From Chondrosia reniformis (Eukaryota; Porifera; Demospongiae; Chondrillida; Chondrillidae), in contig OX359195.1 in assembly GCA_947172415.1 (NCBI GenBank), positions 7,495,001 to 7,559,000 of the forward strand: a stretch of DNA of 64,000 nt. Direction: 5' to 3'. Position 1 is the first letter of the stretch, and every line of letters begins with the position of its first letter. Shown one piece after another: positions 9,971-21,564 of the stretch. The notes under the pieces were generated by a model. That model searched no databases. It saw nothing but the letters and a program-made list of their open reading frames with translations, and was not told where the DNA came from. The translations under genes were made by a program, and so were the position numbers.

Positions 9971-12900
9971 ATGGCTGCAGCTCCATATCACATCTCCAAT
10001 CTCTTAGAGAAGGTACATTATAGTCTTTTTGTCACAAACACCCCATTTCGGCCATTTTACTTCTTTTCTTCAAAAATCGCCTTGTTTGTCGATAGTTTCA
10101 AGGTAGTTAGTGTTTGCGTTCAAAGTTACATGTAAGGCCCACTGGAAAATACAATATGTTTGTCTAGTAATTGAAATAATTAATGCTGGATTACAAGGCT
10201 AATGTAGGCCAAGTAGAGTGTTGAGTGTTGGATGGTGTAGCCATGGATAAGTTACCTTGCTTATAAGTCCACTGGTTTGTGTTTCTGGAGAAAAGAGTTC
10301 AAATGTACTAATGTGTCCCATACATGACAGCTAACTAATTGCATGTAGATGATGTCGGTAGACAAGGACTATCGCTTCATGGCAACCAACGATCTCATGA
10401 CAGAACTGCAGAAGGATTCCATTAAACTGGATGATGACAGTGAACGTAAAGTTGTAGCTAGCGTGTTGAGACTGTTGGAGGACAAGAATGCAGAAGTTCA
10501 GAACCTAGCTGTCAAATGGTAAGCCACACCTCTGTACAGAGTTCAGAGTGCAGAGTTCAGAGTGCACGGTTGGTCACATTTAGGTCACATGTCTGACCTG
10601 CTATTGTCACACGGGCAGTAGGCTAAGACTCAGACTTGTTAGCAGTACCACCTATATATCTAACTACTTCCTAAATGTTGCACTGGATAGATGTTATGCA
10701 TGTGTTGCTCAATCTTGTTGGTATGGTTCTGTTGCTATGACAACAGATGTACCACCCAGAATGCTAGGATAATGGGTTGGATTAAATAGATATATAGACA
10801 TTGTGTATTGTGTCTCAGAGTGTTGTTTAAATTGATAATATTCACTGTCTGTCTTTTAATGTCACAGTCTAGGGCTATTGGTGTGGAAGGTTCGGGAAAC
10901 CCAAGTGTCTACCATTGTCACTTCCCTCTGTAAAAATATATTCTCTGAAAAGGAAGAATTGAGGGACATTTGTGGAATAGGCAAGTACACAGATCCACAC
11001 TTGCCTGATGATTCACTGATGAGGGTACAGGAGACTCACTGACTGCAAAGGTCACCTACCTTTGTGTGGTCTGCAGCTGGCCCCCTGTTACATTGACTGA
11101 TTTCACTTACCTTTTCCATTTCTGTGCTTTCCATTTTCCTTAGCTAATTGATTTCAGCCTGCATATCTTAATTATCTAGCCCTCTCCTGTCCTCTCCCCA
11201 CCCACTCCCCGCCCTCTCCTGTCCTCTCCCTGCCCACTCCCCGCCCTCTCCTCACCCACTCCCTACCTCTCCCCTTCCCTCTCCCTTCCAACTCCCCGCA
11301 CTCTCCCCTTCCCTGTCCCAGGTATGAAGACTGTCATTGCTCAGTTCCCCAAGACATCTGGTGGTGTTGCTGTATCTAGTAGTAGGCATATCTGTGACTC
11401 CTTCCTGACAGCCATTGAGACAAAGAGTGTGGATACGTATATTCTACTGGAAGTTCTTGATGTCTTGGCAGAATTGATACAGAAATATTCAAGTTTGTTC
11501 CCATATTGTTGTTTAGTGTGAATGTGAACTAAACAGTGTATGTTTTCCAATTGACTATGTCAAAAATAGTTTGGAAGGAATAATTAAATGCTGTATGAGG
11601 TGGATAAGCTGTTTCTTCCTCTTTCCTCTTATTGTCTTGCAGGCTCTCTCTCCAATTTTCATGAAACCATGGTAACAGTATGCATGCCATATCTGGTGGA
11701 CCCACATCCTCTCTCAGTTCGAAAGAGAACATACATTGCCTTGTGTTAGTGGCTAAGTGCTGTTAGACTTGTAACTGTAGACTTTACAAACACATTCAAT
11801 GTCACTCTACTGTCTACAAGGCAATTTTAGATATTGATGTCTATTGTTATGTAACTTGTTGTTGTTGTTGTTGTTGTTGTTGTGCAGGCAATTTATCAAT
11901 AAGTTGTAGCTCGGTTCTCTTTGACTCCATCATAACCCAACTGCTGATGGGTTTGAAACTTGGAGCCGACGGATCAGGCAGTTTCTCTTTGATAAATGCT
12001 CGCACGTACATTCAGACCTTGGCCGCAATCGCTAGACATTCAGGTACTCGTCTTAGTCCTTTTCTAGTTCAAGTTGTTCCTGCAATCATGTATTACACAA
12101 AGAATGATAAAGAAGATGAATTGAGAGAATCTTGTTTACAAGCTTTTGAAGCACTTGTCAGCCGCTGTTATACAGAGATCACACCTTTCATACCCCAGGT
12201 GAGCATTAATAGGAGTTGGAGAGGAGTTGTGGTCAAAAGTACCTGGGAGAAACCCAAGCCTCTTGGGGGTTTCCCTATTTGAGTTCATTGCTCCTCCCCC
12301 TCTCTTCCTCACTCCCCCTCCCTTCGTCACTCCCTTCCTCCCTCCTTCACTCCCTCTCCCTTCCTCACTCCCTCTCCCTTCCTCCCTCCTTCACTCCCTC
12401 TCCCTTCGTCACTCCCTCTCCCTTCCTCCCTCCTTCACTCCCTCACTCCTTCCCTCCCATTTTCTTGCTTCAGATTGTTGGCCTTTCTCTGGAGTTGCTC
12501 TGTCACGACCCTAACTATGACTATGGGCTGGAGGAGGAGGAAGAGGGAATGGACACTGATAAGCTGGAGGATGAAGAATTGTAAGTGAACACCCAAATTG
12601 GACGATTTCTTCCGACTTACCTTTAGATGGCTCACTTTTGAGTGTCTAAAGATGCTCAATAGATGAAGGAATACCCAGACCTTGTTCCTCACCAGTTACC
12701 TTTGAATTCAGTGTCTACAGTGTGTATGTCCTGCAATGGAGGACTTAAGGGGCTAATTTATGATTTTGTTAAAGTTATATAATATCAGGCATTTGAATAT
12801 CTTATTGTATTATATATATTATTCATACATTTTTGGTATGTATGTGTGTGATTTAGTGAATCTGATGACGAGTATTCCGATGATGACGATGTCAGTTGGA

Positions 12901-15900
12901 AGGTGCGGAGAGCAGCTGCCAAGTGTCTTGGTGTGGTCCTGGGCTCAAGGCCTGAAATGTTGACCTCATTTTACAAGGAGGTGTCTCCGTCTGTCATTAA
13001 GAGATTTAAAGGTGAGTATTCTGATCTCTCTTCCTCTTTCTCTGTGTGGCTGACTGTTTGTTCAATTCAAATTCTTGTGATATTCTCCTCCGCATGTAAC
13101 TAGAAACTGTAAAGTGATATTTAAGATGAGCAATTATTTGAACTGTAACTCCATTTGTACACATCTGTATGTATATGTAGTAACATTCTCATGTACTCGG
13201 TGATATTAACTGAACCGGAATCTTTAACATAATATCATAAATTGTTTAATGTAATGTTATTATAAGTATATTATTATTATACTATTTGTACATGTACGTA
13301 TGTACTTACATTATATAAATATGGAGAGTTTTGATAGACCTTTGCCTTAACCACAAGTGTTTTTAGGTATAGTTAGGTCACAAGGTAATGAGGTGCATTA
13401 TCTCATCAAGTCAAGGGGTACTCCAAAGTCAACTAGTTTGTTAGGTGGGATTAGTTGACTTGCAAATAATTAGAAGTCTATGTAACATCAAAAATGAGTG
13501 ACTATTCACACATACATACTTATGTCAGAGAACTTGTGTTTTTTATCAGTGTTACTCTGTAAGAATTCTGCATCATATATTTAAGAAAGTTGATTCTCCA
13601 AAACTGTTGAAACTCTAATAAAGGCACAGACATGAGATTGTTTACTATTGGGGAGATGTTTTTGTAATAATAATACCCTTTGCCAGTTATCAAAATTACC
13701 TATTTTGTATGTTATCCCTTAATTGCCTATGAGGTGATGGCTAGATATAGAAATGTAAAAGTAAGGCTTTTTAATTGTTAATTAATGTGTTTTAGTGCAA
13801 ACAGTGAAATAATTCTTTCTTGCATGTAGAACGTGAAGAAAATGTGAAAATTGACATATTTGCTGCATACTGCGCTCTGCTCAACTGTACAAGGATCACT
13901 TCATCGGTTCAGCAGACATCCGACGAGATGGAGATGACAGACACACCCATCTCCCTCCTCTCCAGCCAGGTGCCCTCCATAGTGAAGGCCCTTCACAGAC
14001 AGCTCAGGGACAAGAGCCTCAAGATCAGACAGGGCTGCTTCGCCCTCTTCACCTCTCTAGTGAGCGTGCTTCCCGGCACACTTGACACCCACATGGATCA
14101 GGTCATTCCGGGAGTGCTCTCCTCGCTTGTGTGAGTATGACTTTATCACTTTAGGTAGGCTATACGCTGTACGGATATGAGAAGGTGTTTAGTATGGGGG
14201 AGTCTGAGGAATTGAACAGTGAGCCATTGTATTGATTACCAAGTACGGTGTTTGATGTCATCTGATCTCAAGCCACCCAACACCAGGGCTACAACAGACA
14301 TTTGTATTATATCTGTAATGTTAGAAGAGACTGTGGGATGTATTGGATTAATGACTTTTGTTTTTGTATGCACAGGGAAAAAACTTCCACTCCAAATATG
14401 AAGATGGATGCTCTCAGCTTTCTTAACATTCTCTTTACACATCACAGTCGCACAGTCTTCTATCCACATGTGTCTGCTATTCTACCAGTTAGTGCCCCTC
14501 CCCCTTTCCTTCACCCTGCCCCTCCCCCTTGCCCTGCCACTGTGCCCCTCCCCCTTTCCCTTACCCCACCCTCACTTCTCTGTATGTCAGTCACCCTCTC
14601 CCGTTCAGCTGGTGTAGCGCTCTAGCAGTTCCTTCTCTGTTTCTCTCTTCCTTAGGCAGTAATAACTTGTGTGAACGACTCATTCTATAAGATAATCTCT
14701 GAGGCTCTCTCTGTTCTGAAGAAGATTGTGGAAATAATCAAACCTCTTGGTCAGTACATTATACAATAATCAAGGGTTTTCCCCTCAAGCGTTGCTAGTG
14801 TTATATCTATCCAATGTCACTCCCCATTCTGCCCTAGATGCACCACAAGATGGCGGTGAGGGTGTCTGTGACTACCAGCCTCACTTAGAGGATATCTACG
14901 AGACCACTCTGTCGCGCCTGAAGGCAACCGACATCGACCAGGAGGTCAAAGAAATGGCCATCACGTGCATGTCAGGATGCTCTCATGAGATGTACACTGT
15001 ATATACCTTAATTTGACTATGTAATATTTCCCACACAGGGGAACCATTCTGTGTCACTTTGGGTCAGAATTACAGTCCAAGTTAACTGTTTGTTTGCCCA
15101 TCTTTCTGGAGCGTCTGAAGAATGAGATTACAAGGCTCACTGCAGTGAGATCACTAAACATTATTGCAAGGTGTGTATGTACGTCTGCGTTTGATTGTAT
15201 CTACACATGTCTACGTATGTGTGTGTGTGTGTGTATACTAGCTGAGTAATTTTTGCAGAACTAAACTCCTGATTGGTTTAAGTGTAATTATATACTGTTT
15301 TACAGGTCTCCAAATAACATTGATCTCACACTGATTTTAGTGAGTTCTCTTGTACACTAGTTATTATATCTCGTACCCAAGTTAGTTTTATTAATACTTG
15401 TTATGACCTGATCTCTGTTAGGTGGAGGTGGTCCAACTGCAGTCGTCATTCCTTCGGAAGAACCACCGAGACCTGCGTTTGGCGACTCTGACATGTTTGG
15501 ACAGTCTCGTCAAAGTGTACTCCACCACCCTCTCACCTACACTGGTTGCCATGGTGATTGAGGAAATTCCTCAGCTTATCTCGGATAGTGATCTCCACGT
15601 ATCACTGGTGAGTAGCCAGAATGTGTTAAGTGCATGAAGTATTTCATATTGGAGTTGACTGACTTGTGTTCGTTTCCTTCTAATGGTTTTGTTGCTTAGC
15701 TTGCTATGACGTTCATTTGTACGCTGCTGACACTGCACAAATCAGAGGTTGTGATGAATATCGGAAGAGGGCAGGTCATGGTGAAGATCATTGACCTGGT
15801 GCAATCTCCCTTACTTCAAGGTTAACTACCACACACCTCATTGAGGAAACTCTTCTGGGATACATGCATGGTTAACTGGAACTAAGCATTTAGCTCCCGT

Positions 15901-18900
15901 TTCCTAGGAAACCTGTATTCCCCTATGTGACATCATTTCTATGGCGATTGTGAATTTGTTAAAACCTTCATGTAATTAATACTTTGTCCTAATGATCTGT
16001 TAGGTCAACATGAAATATTTTTATAATTACTTAACCAATTGGGGGATCACTTCCACTGTATTTGTTAATGATAGGATATACGTGTACATATACATATGTG
16101 GTATGGACTGTTATTGATGTATCCTGGCATCCTTCACATGGGTAATATGTTTATAGGGAGTGCTTTGAATGCAGTGCTGCAGTTCTTTCAAGTACTGGTA
16201 CAGCAAAATGTATCGGGTGGAGTGACATTCAATGAGTTGTTTAAAGTGAGTTAGTTCTGCAACTATGCTTTCTATGATATATGATATATGTTGCGTCATA
16301 AAAGTTTAAATTCTTCAATCTCCTACTCTCCCTTTTCCTCTCCTCTCTCTCTCTCTTCCCCTACCTCCTCCCTCTCTCCCTCACCTTCACCCTTGCCATC
16401 ACCCTCTCTCCCTCCCTCTCCCCCTCTCTTTCTCCTAGCTTCTTACTGATAGTGTCTACCAGCCCAGGGAGAAGGAAGGCACTGTGTTGCCAGGCACCCA
16501 ATTAGCAATTCACAAACAGGCGTTTCACAATATTGCCAAGTGTATAGGAGTCATCAGTCTGTCAGTTCAGTCCAAAACAGTCAGTGTTGTGGAGAAGTTT
16601 ATAGAGGATGTGAAGAATGAGACTTGTACTACATCTGTCAAGCTCCTAGCTCTCTTCTCCATTGGGGAAATAGGTAGACACAGGTATAGCATTGGGAATA
16701 AAATCATGTATTTATTTATTTATTAGTACATAACAAGATATGGTTATGTTGAAAATAATGTTACCTTGTGTAAGTTGTATAAACATAAAGTTGTACCACG
16801 TCTGTTGCCATAGTGACCTCAGCCACCATGTCAGCCTACAAGAGGTCATCATCGATGCCTTCAGCTCCCCTACAGAGGAGGTGAGGGCGGCCGCCTCCTA
16901 CGCCCTGGGGAGCGTCAGTTCAGGTAACCTCCAGTTGTATCTCCCAGTCATTCTGGAGGAGATTCAGTCAAAGCCAAAGAAGCAATATCTTCTGCTCCAC
17001 TCACTGAAAGAGGTCCGTACCAGTCTCTATTTGTAATATAGTGTATAGCTGTATGTAGTGCATAGCTATATATACATATTGTGTATGTGCCTACCCCTCA
17101 GGTGATTGCTTGTCATTACGCAACACCAGAAGGTCTGGCTGCCCTGAAACCTTATGTACCCCAAATATGGCCTGTACTGTACAGCCATTTTGAAAGTTTG
17201 GAGGAAGGCACAAGGAATGTGGTGGCCGAGTGTGTTGGCAAACTGACACTTCTTGATCCAGAAATACTGCTACCAAAGCTCAAAGTAAGTTTCGGAATAC
17301 CTCCCCCTAGTGATTGGTTCTCTCAGGTTACGCAATCCAGCCTGTACATTTCAACATCATTCACTGTGTCTGTACATTGTCTGTACATTTAGAATTTTTG
17401 TATTAAAAAAGGCTAAATTTAGGATTGGTTATTTAATTATTTATGTTAATACCTGTGTTAATAATTATTTGTTTATTTGTGTATTTTGTAGGAAAATTTA
17501 GCATCTTCTTCAGCATTTGTGCGTAGTACTGTAGTTACAGCCTTCAAATATACAGTGACTGACCAACCCCAGCCAATTGACGCTTTACTAAAGAATTGTA
17601 TTGGAGATTTCCTTGGTACTCTGGGTGACTCTGAATTGGTAAGAAAGTTGGGCCATCTGGTTAGGTACAGCACCTCTTGACACCATAGATACAAGGATTC
17701 ATGAAAGAACAAGAAAAGGATAAAGACTACCAGGGTCATTGATGCAGGGTGGAATTCCCAAAAACAGCTGTCTGACCCATTGGAGAGGATGAGCAGTAGA
17801 AGGAGAAAGCTCTTTTATCCTCATCCAAAACTCTCACTATATGTTTAGTTCCTTATAGGCCTTTATTCTAAAATAGATGTGTTAGATTATTCATGTATCT
17901 ATAATTAGACTGTTTAGTAGTGTCCAACAGTACGTATTTAATGTTAAACCTATGTTATGTGTTATGTATTATATAGATAATGTATAATAGTCTTGCTATG
18001 TGTACATTGGTGTAGAACGTGAGGCGAGTTGCTCTAGTGGCCTTCAATTCTGCGGCTCACAACAAACCAGTTCTTATTGCCGATCTCTTGGACACACTCC
18101 TACCAGTCCTCTACAAGGAGACCAAAGTTAGGGTAAGTCCCAAAGCTAGGGTAAGTCCCAAAGCTAGTTAGGGTATATCCCTTTCACAGACATCATAGGA
18201 TAACAGTGCTTGTAGAATAACTTTCTTATGGAATGTTACATTTTTAGGAGGAACTCATTGAGGAGGTTGAAATGGGTCCCTTTAAGCAAATTAAAGATGG
18301 CGGGCTTGATACTAGAAAGGTAGCCTTTGAGTGCATGTACACACTCCTTGAAAACTGTCTGGACAGACTGGATATATTTGAGTTTCTTCATCACGTTGAG
18401 GATGGATTGAAGGACCACTATGACATTAAAGTAAGAAAAAGACTTGTTTTTATGAAGCTAGAGTATACGTATATGCCTTTCTCTACTGAATCTGTAGATG
18501 TTATCATTTCTGTTGATTGTGAGGTTGTCAAGGTTAAGGCCAACTGCTCTTTTAGAAAGTATGTCTCTTCATTCAAGTTTGCGTAATGCACTACTATATA
18601 TTATGCTGTTTGTCTGAAGGAATCGAGAAACTGATCGATCAGCTGAAGCTGACTATTCAGTCCAAAGTAAAGGCTAACGCTGTAAAGCAGGAACACGAAA
18701 AGCAAGAGGAATTAAAGAGATCTGCTCTGAGGGCTGTTGCAGCTCTTCTTACAATTCCTGATAGTGGTATGTCTGTAAACATATCCTGGATTAGATTTTA
18801 GTTTTTTCTTGTATATTCCAGTATATTCTTGTATATCTTGCAGATAAAAGTGTGGTATTATCAGAGTTTATTAGTCAAATCAAAGGCAACCAGGAAACAG

Positions 18901-18968
18901 CTGCTCTCTTTGAGTCGGTACAGAATGACAGTGCCTCCGGTGGTATTGAAGCAATGGAGGTCAAATGA
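9971..18968 (+). CDS. CAND1: CAND1, cullin-associated NEDD8-dissociated protein 1
   Basis: Twenty-six exons could be joined in frame: 9971-10012, 10349-10518, 10868-10980, 11322-11492, 11643-11744, 11888-12198, 12474-12580, 12857-13011, 13830-14130, 14376-14487, 14656-14749, 14838-14970, 15039-15170, 15306-15339, 15422-15607, 15700-15820, 16157-16245, 16439-16683, 16814-17012, 17102-17284, 17492-17638, 18016-18132, 18248-18430, 18498-18558, 18620-18766 and 18844-18968. The product is 1259 residues (human 1230). It starts with YHISNLLEK, has the acidic loop before [17 protein letters not shown], and ends in the conserved [19 protein letters not shown] region. CAND1 is a HEAT-repeat exchange factor that swaps substrate receptors on cullin-RING ligases. 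Intron 3 uses a GC donor (AG|GCAAGT). Intron 22 has a duplicated donor. Confidence 0.96.
11160..11321 (+). repeat. Pyrimidine-rich satellite before CAND1 exon 4
   Basis: Tandem ctctcctgtcctctccc/cactccccgc-like units run directly into the 3' splice site. Three other CAND1 introns have comparable tracts. Confidence 0.85.
12288..12473 (+). repeat. Pyrimidine-rich satellite before CAND1 exon 7
   Basis: Irregular repeats of cactccctctcccttcctc run to the acceptor. They create two false proline/serine/leucine-rich reading frames. Confidence 0.88.
14490..14580 (+). repeat. Pyrimidine-rich tract in CAND1 intron 10
   Basis: Repeats of gcccctccccctttccctt lie in the short intron before exon 11. Confidence 0.75.
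16319..16438 (+). repeat. Pyrimidine-rich tract before CAND1 exon 18
   Basis: Imperfect ctctctccctccctctcc repeats end at the acceptor of exon 18. Confidence 0.8.
18121..18176 (+). repeat. Tandem duplication of the exon 22 splice donor in CAND1
   Basis: The 18-base unit gggtaagtcccaaagcta occurs twice with a third partial copy. GTAAGT donors stand at 18133 and 18151, 18 bases apart and in frame. Confidence 0.85.
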
Positions 18969-19340
18969 TTATCAAATATATTGGCTGAAACGTTGAAATT
19001 GTGACGTTATACTAGTTTGAATGATACCTTTTAGCAATACTCTCGTTAGATTATAAATGCATTATTTTGTAATGAAATAACTAATGTACAAAATACAGTT
19101 GATAAAGTTGCAAGAATTTAACACAGAAAACACATTTAATACACATATAATACACAACTCCTCAGGATTGAAACGTTCAACTGAAAAGTCTATCTGAAAC
19201 TGTATTTTTAACTGCTCAGAGAGTCAAAAGATGTACTATCCATTAGATATGTAATACGAAGGAGGTATGGGTAGGTATGTATATAGCTGTAATTGAAGTA
19301 CTGTATGCTGAGTGCTTGTGTAAGTCCTGTATAGTTGCTA

Positions 19341-20684
19341 TTAGATGGGTTCCTTGATAACTTTGATGTCTGTGTAGGAGACACCTCTATAAGTTCCCTT
19401 CACAGGATATTGAAGTGTGCTTCCATCTCTTGTGGTCAGCACCATGTCACCTTCGTATGGAATATCAATGCAGGACCGACCTGTAGTAATCTTGATTCTC
19501 TCTCTGCTCTCTGGAGGGATTGTGATGGGGATTTCCCACTCCCTTGTCTTAACCTCTATATGGTGTCTCTGGTAAGTGCCCTGGGCTGTTAGCTTGACAC
19601 TGTAGCCAATTTCCACTGTCAGCAACTCTGGCATTCCTGAAGACACTTTGAAATCACCTGCCATTTCTGCTCCGACACTTATAGACCATTCTGATTCCTC
19701 TGTCACCTCGTTTGATATTCTACGCACAACGGTGCTTTCATTTTTATTGCCACGATTGTCATACTCCAGGCTGTCAATCTCTTCAACAACCACCATTGCT
19801 TCTGCTGATGCAATAGTGGGATAGTGGACATTTTGTAGCATGGAGTTAGTGATGTTTTTTATGAAGATGAATCCCACAGCAAGAAGCTCATTTGCCTCAT
19901 CCGGATTCCTCAACAAGTGTGCAATGGCTCCGATACACAAACCAGAACCAACATCTACAGGATAAGTCTGTTTTTCATGATCCTTATCGGAAATCTTGGC
20001 AGCAAAAGATGAGCCTGATCTATTGGTGGAAAAGTTTATGGCTCCCAGACGCAATTTCCTCTGATTTGATTCGCCATTTCCTGAAAGCTGCATAGATGTG
20101 ATTGTTTCACCAGTTTGTAGTACATACTCATTATATTTGCCAACTGAAACTCCAAATTCTTCAGATTGACCATCACTTAACCAAATCTTGATGCAATTTA
20201 TTTGCTTCTTACCAACCCAAACTCCAATTTTTTGGACCAGCAATCCATCATGGCCACCTACTATGCGTTGAAAAGCCCCAGCATATTCAGTGTCACGGTC
20301 TCCTCCCATTCTCTGTTTACGTCCACCCACAAATTGAACCTTTTCATAAGGCTCTCTCTGACTACTGTTGCCGGAGGAGGACTCAGATCTTTCCCATGAG
20401 GAAGGAACTAGCTTCTTTTTAAAAAAGTCAAAGAGGCCTCGTGTAGCTTGAAACTTCTCTGAAGACACTCTCTTTTGCTGCACTGGTACATTTATAGTAG
20501 CTATGTCCAAACCAAATTCAAGTTGATTGTTTCCATATTCCTCTTCTTCAGTGGTGTTCTCGACACTTGTGGATTTGTGTTCGTCTTCCTGGTGAATCTC
20601 TTTCTTTATGAGATTAAAGCACTCAAGCTCCTCCTCTGACAGATCCAGCATTGTGTAGCTTGCCTCCTCACTATCCAACTCCAT
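19341..20684 (-). CDS. Natterin/aerolysin-like pore-forming protein with jacalin-like lectin domain
   Basis: A single reading frame of 447 residues that looks whole. Residues 1-110 are acidic and low in order, with no signal peptide. Residues about 135-275 resemble a jacalin-like beta-prism lectin (AGAFQRIVGGHDG, KIGVWVG, LRLGAINFSTNRSG, GSGLCIGAIAHLL). Residues about 285-445 resemble the aerolysin module: long Ser/Thr/Val/Glu strands around VTEESEWSISVG, then EWEIPITIPP. Animal proteins of this type are secreted or vesicle-associated defence or endolysosomal pore formers. Lectin binding and pore formation are inferred from the fold only. It lies tail-to-tail with CAND1, with 372 bases between the two stop codons. 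Confidence 0.75.
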   Translation of the reverse strand: MELDSEEASYTMLDLSEEELECFNLIKKEIHQEDEHKSTSVENTTEEEEYGNNQLEFGLDIATINVPVQQKRVSSEKFQATRGLFDFFKKKLVPSSWERSESSSGNSSQREPYEKVQFVGGRKQRMGGDRDTEYAGAFQRIVGGHDGLLVQKIGVWVGKKQINCIKIWLSDGQSEEFGVSVGKYNEYVLQTGETITSMQLSGNGESNQRKLRLGAINFSTNRSGSSFAAKISDKDHEKQTYPVDVGSGLCIGAIAHLLRNPDEANELLAVGFIFIKNITNSMLQNVHYPTIASAEAMVVVEEIDSLEYDNRGNKNESTVVRRISNEVTEESEWSISVGAEMAGDFKVSSGMPELLTVEIGYSVKLTAQGTYQRHHIEVKTREWEIPITIPPESRERIKITTGRSCIDIPYEGDMVLTTRDGSTLQYPVKGTYRGVSYTDIKVIKEPI

Positions 20685-21564
20685 TTGAGTGTCTCAATAC
20701 CTAATAAACTCAACTACCAGTTGTTCTATATATTTTGGCTTATATATATATATTAAACAATAGGATTTAACACATACTCAGTAAATATATATATATAATA
20801 CAGTACATAGATTAATAATTAATATACTATTCAACATATTGTATCAATGGAATCACACCTATTCTTAAGTTTTATATAGGAAATACTGATTGCATTAAAT
20901 ATTCATATAGCCTTAACATAGTATACCTTTCAATATGCATTTAGAATTCACTACTCTTGACTATATAGCTCTTTTATTTAATTATAGTATATTTGATTAT
21001 ATATACATGTTTCTTTGTAAATCATGCAAGGCATTAATTCATATATATACATGTACATCTGGAACTGGAAATATATAGGCTGGGCCTCTGATATAGCTTG
21101 TATACATACATAGAATAGAATCACCACTAATTAGCATGAATGGAGAAACTAATTACTTGCTTATATATATACATGTAAGATTGAGAGGAAGCTTCAAGCA
21201 TGTTTGTAGCATTAGTGTAGCATTAGTGTAGCATTAGTGTAGCATTTGTAGTTCAGTAGTAGAGCAGGTGGTCAAAATGTTCATTACCATCACTACTTCT
21301 CTTGTGTTTTTCCCTCTTCATGCTTATACATAGTTGTGGTTTGATTATCACTTTGATTATTCATCTATTACAATATGCAACATGCTACATTTTTTAAGTC
21401 AAACATCCTTATAAACATATACTAAAGTAACCATTATAGTCTGAACAGTGTCAATAGTTACAGCAATCTACATCTTCGATGTCTACTTGGTCTGGAAACA
21501 CTTTCAGGGAATGTTACAGTACTAACATTCCCTGTATCACATGAGAAATGGTCCATGGTAAACT
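20685..21564. other. AT-rich gap with short tandem repeat
   Basis: About 880 AT-rich bases with many TATATA runs. A 12-base repeat (gtagcattagtg) occurs about three times at 21209-21246. The end nearest 20685 should be the promoter of the pore-forming protein gene. No coding exon is supported, except a possible alternative last exon of the next gene near 21475-21582. Confidence 0.5.

Noticed and set aside
12216-12584. Long frames inside CAND1 intron 6
   Set aside because: They read through a CT satellite. Only the last part from 12474 is a real exon.
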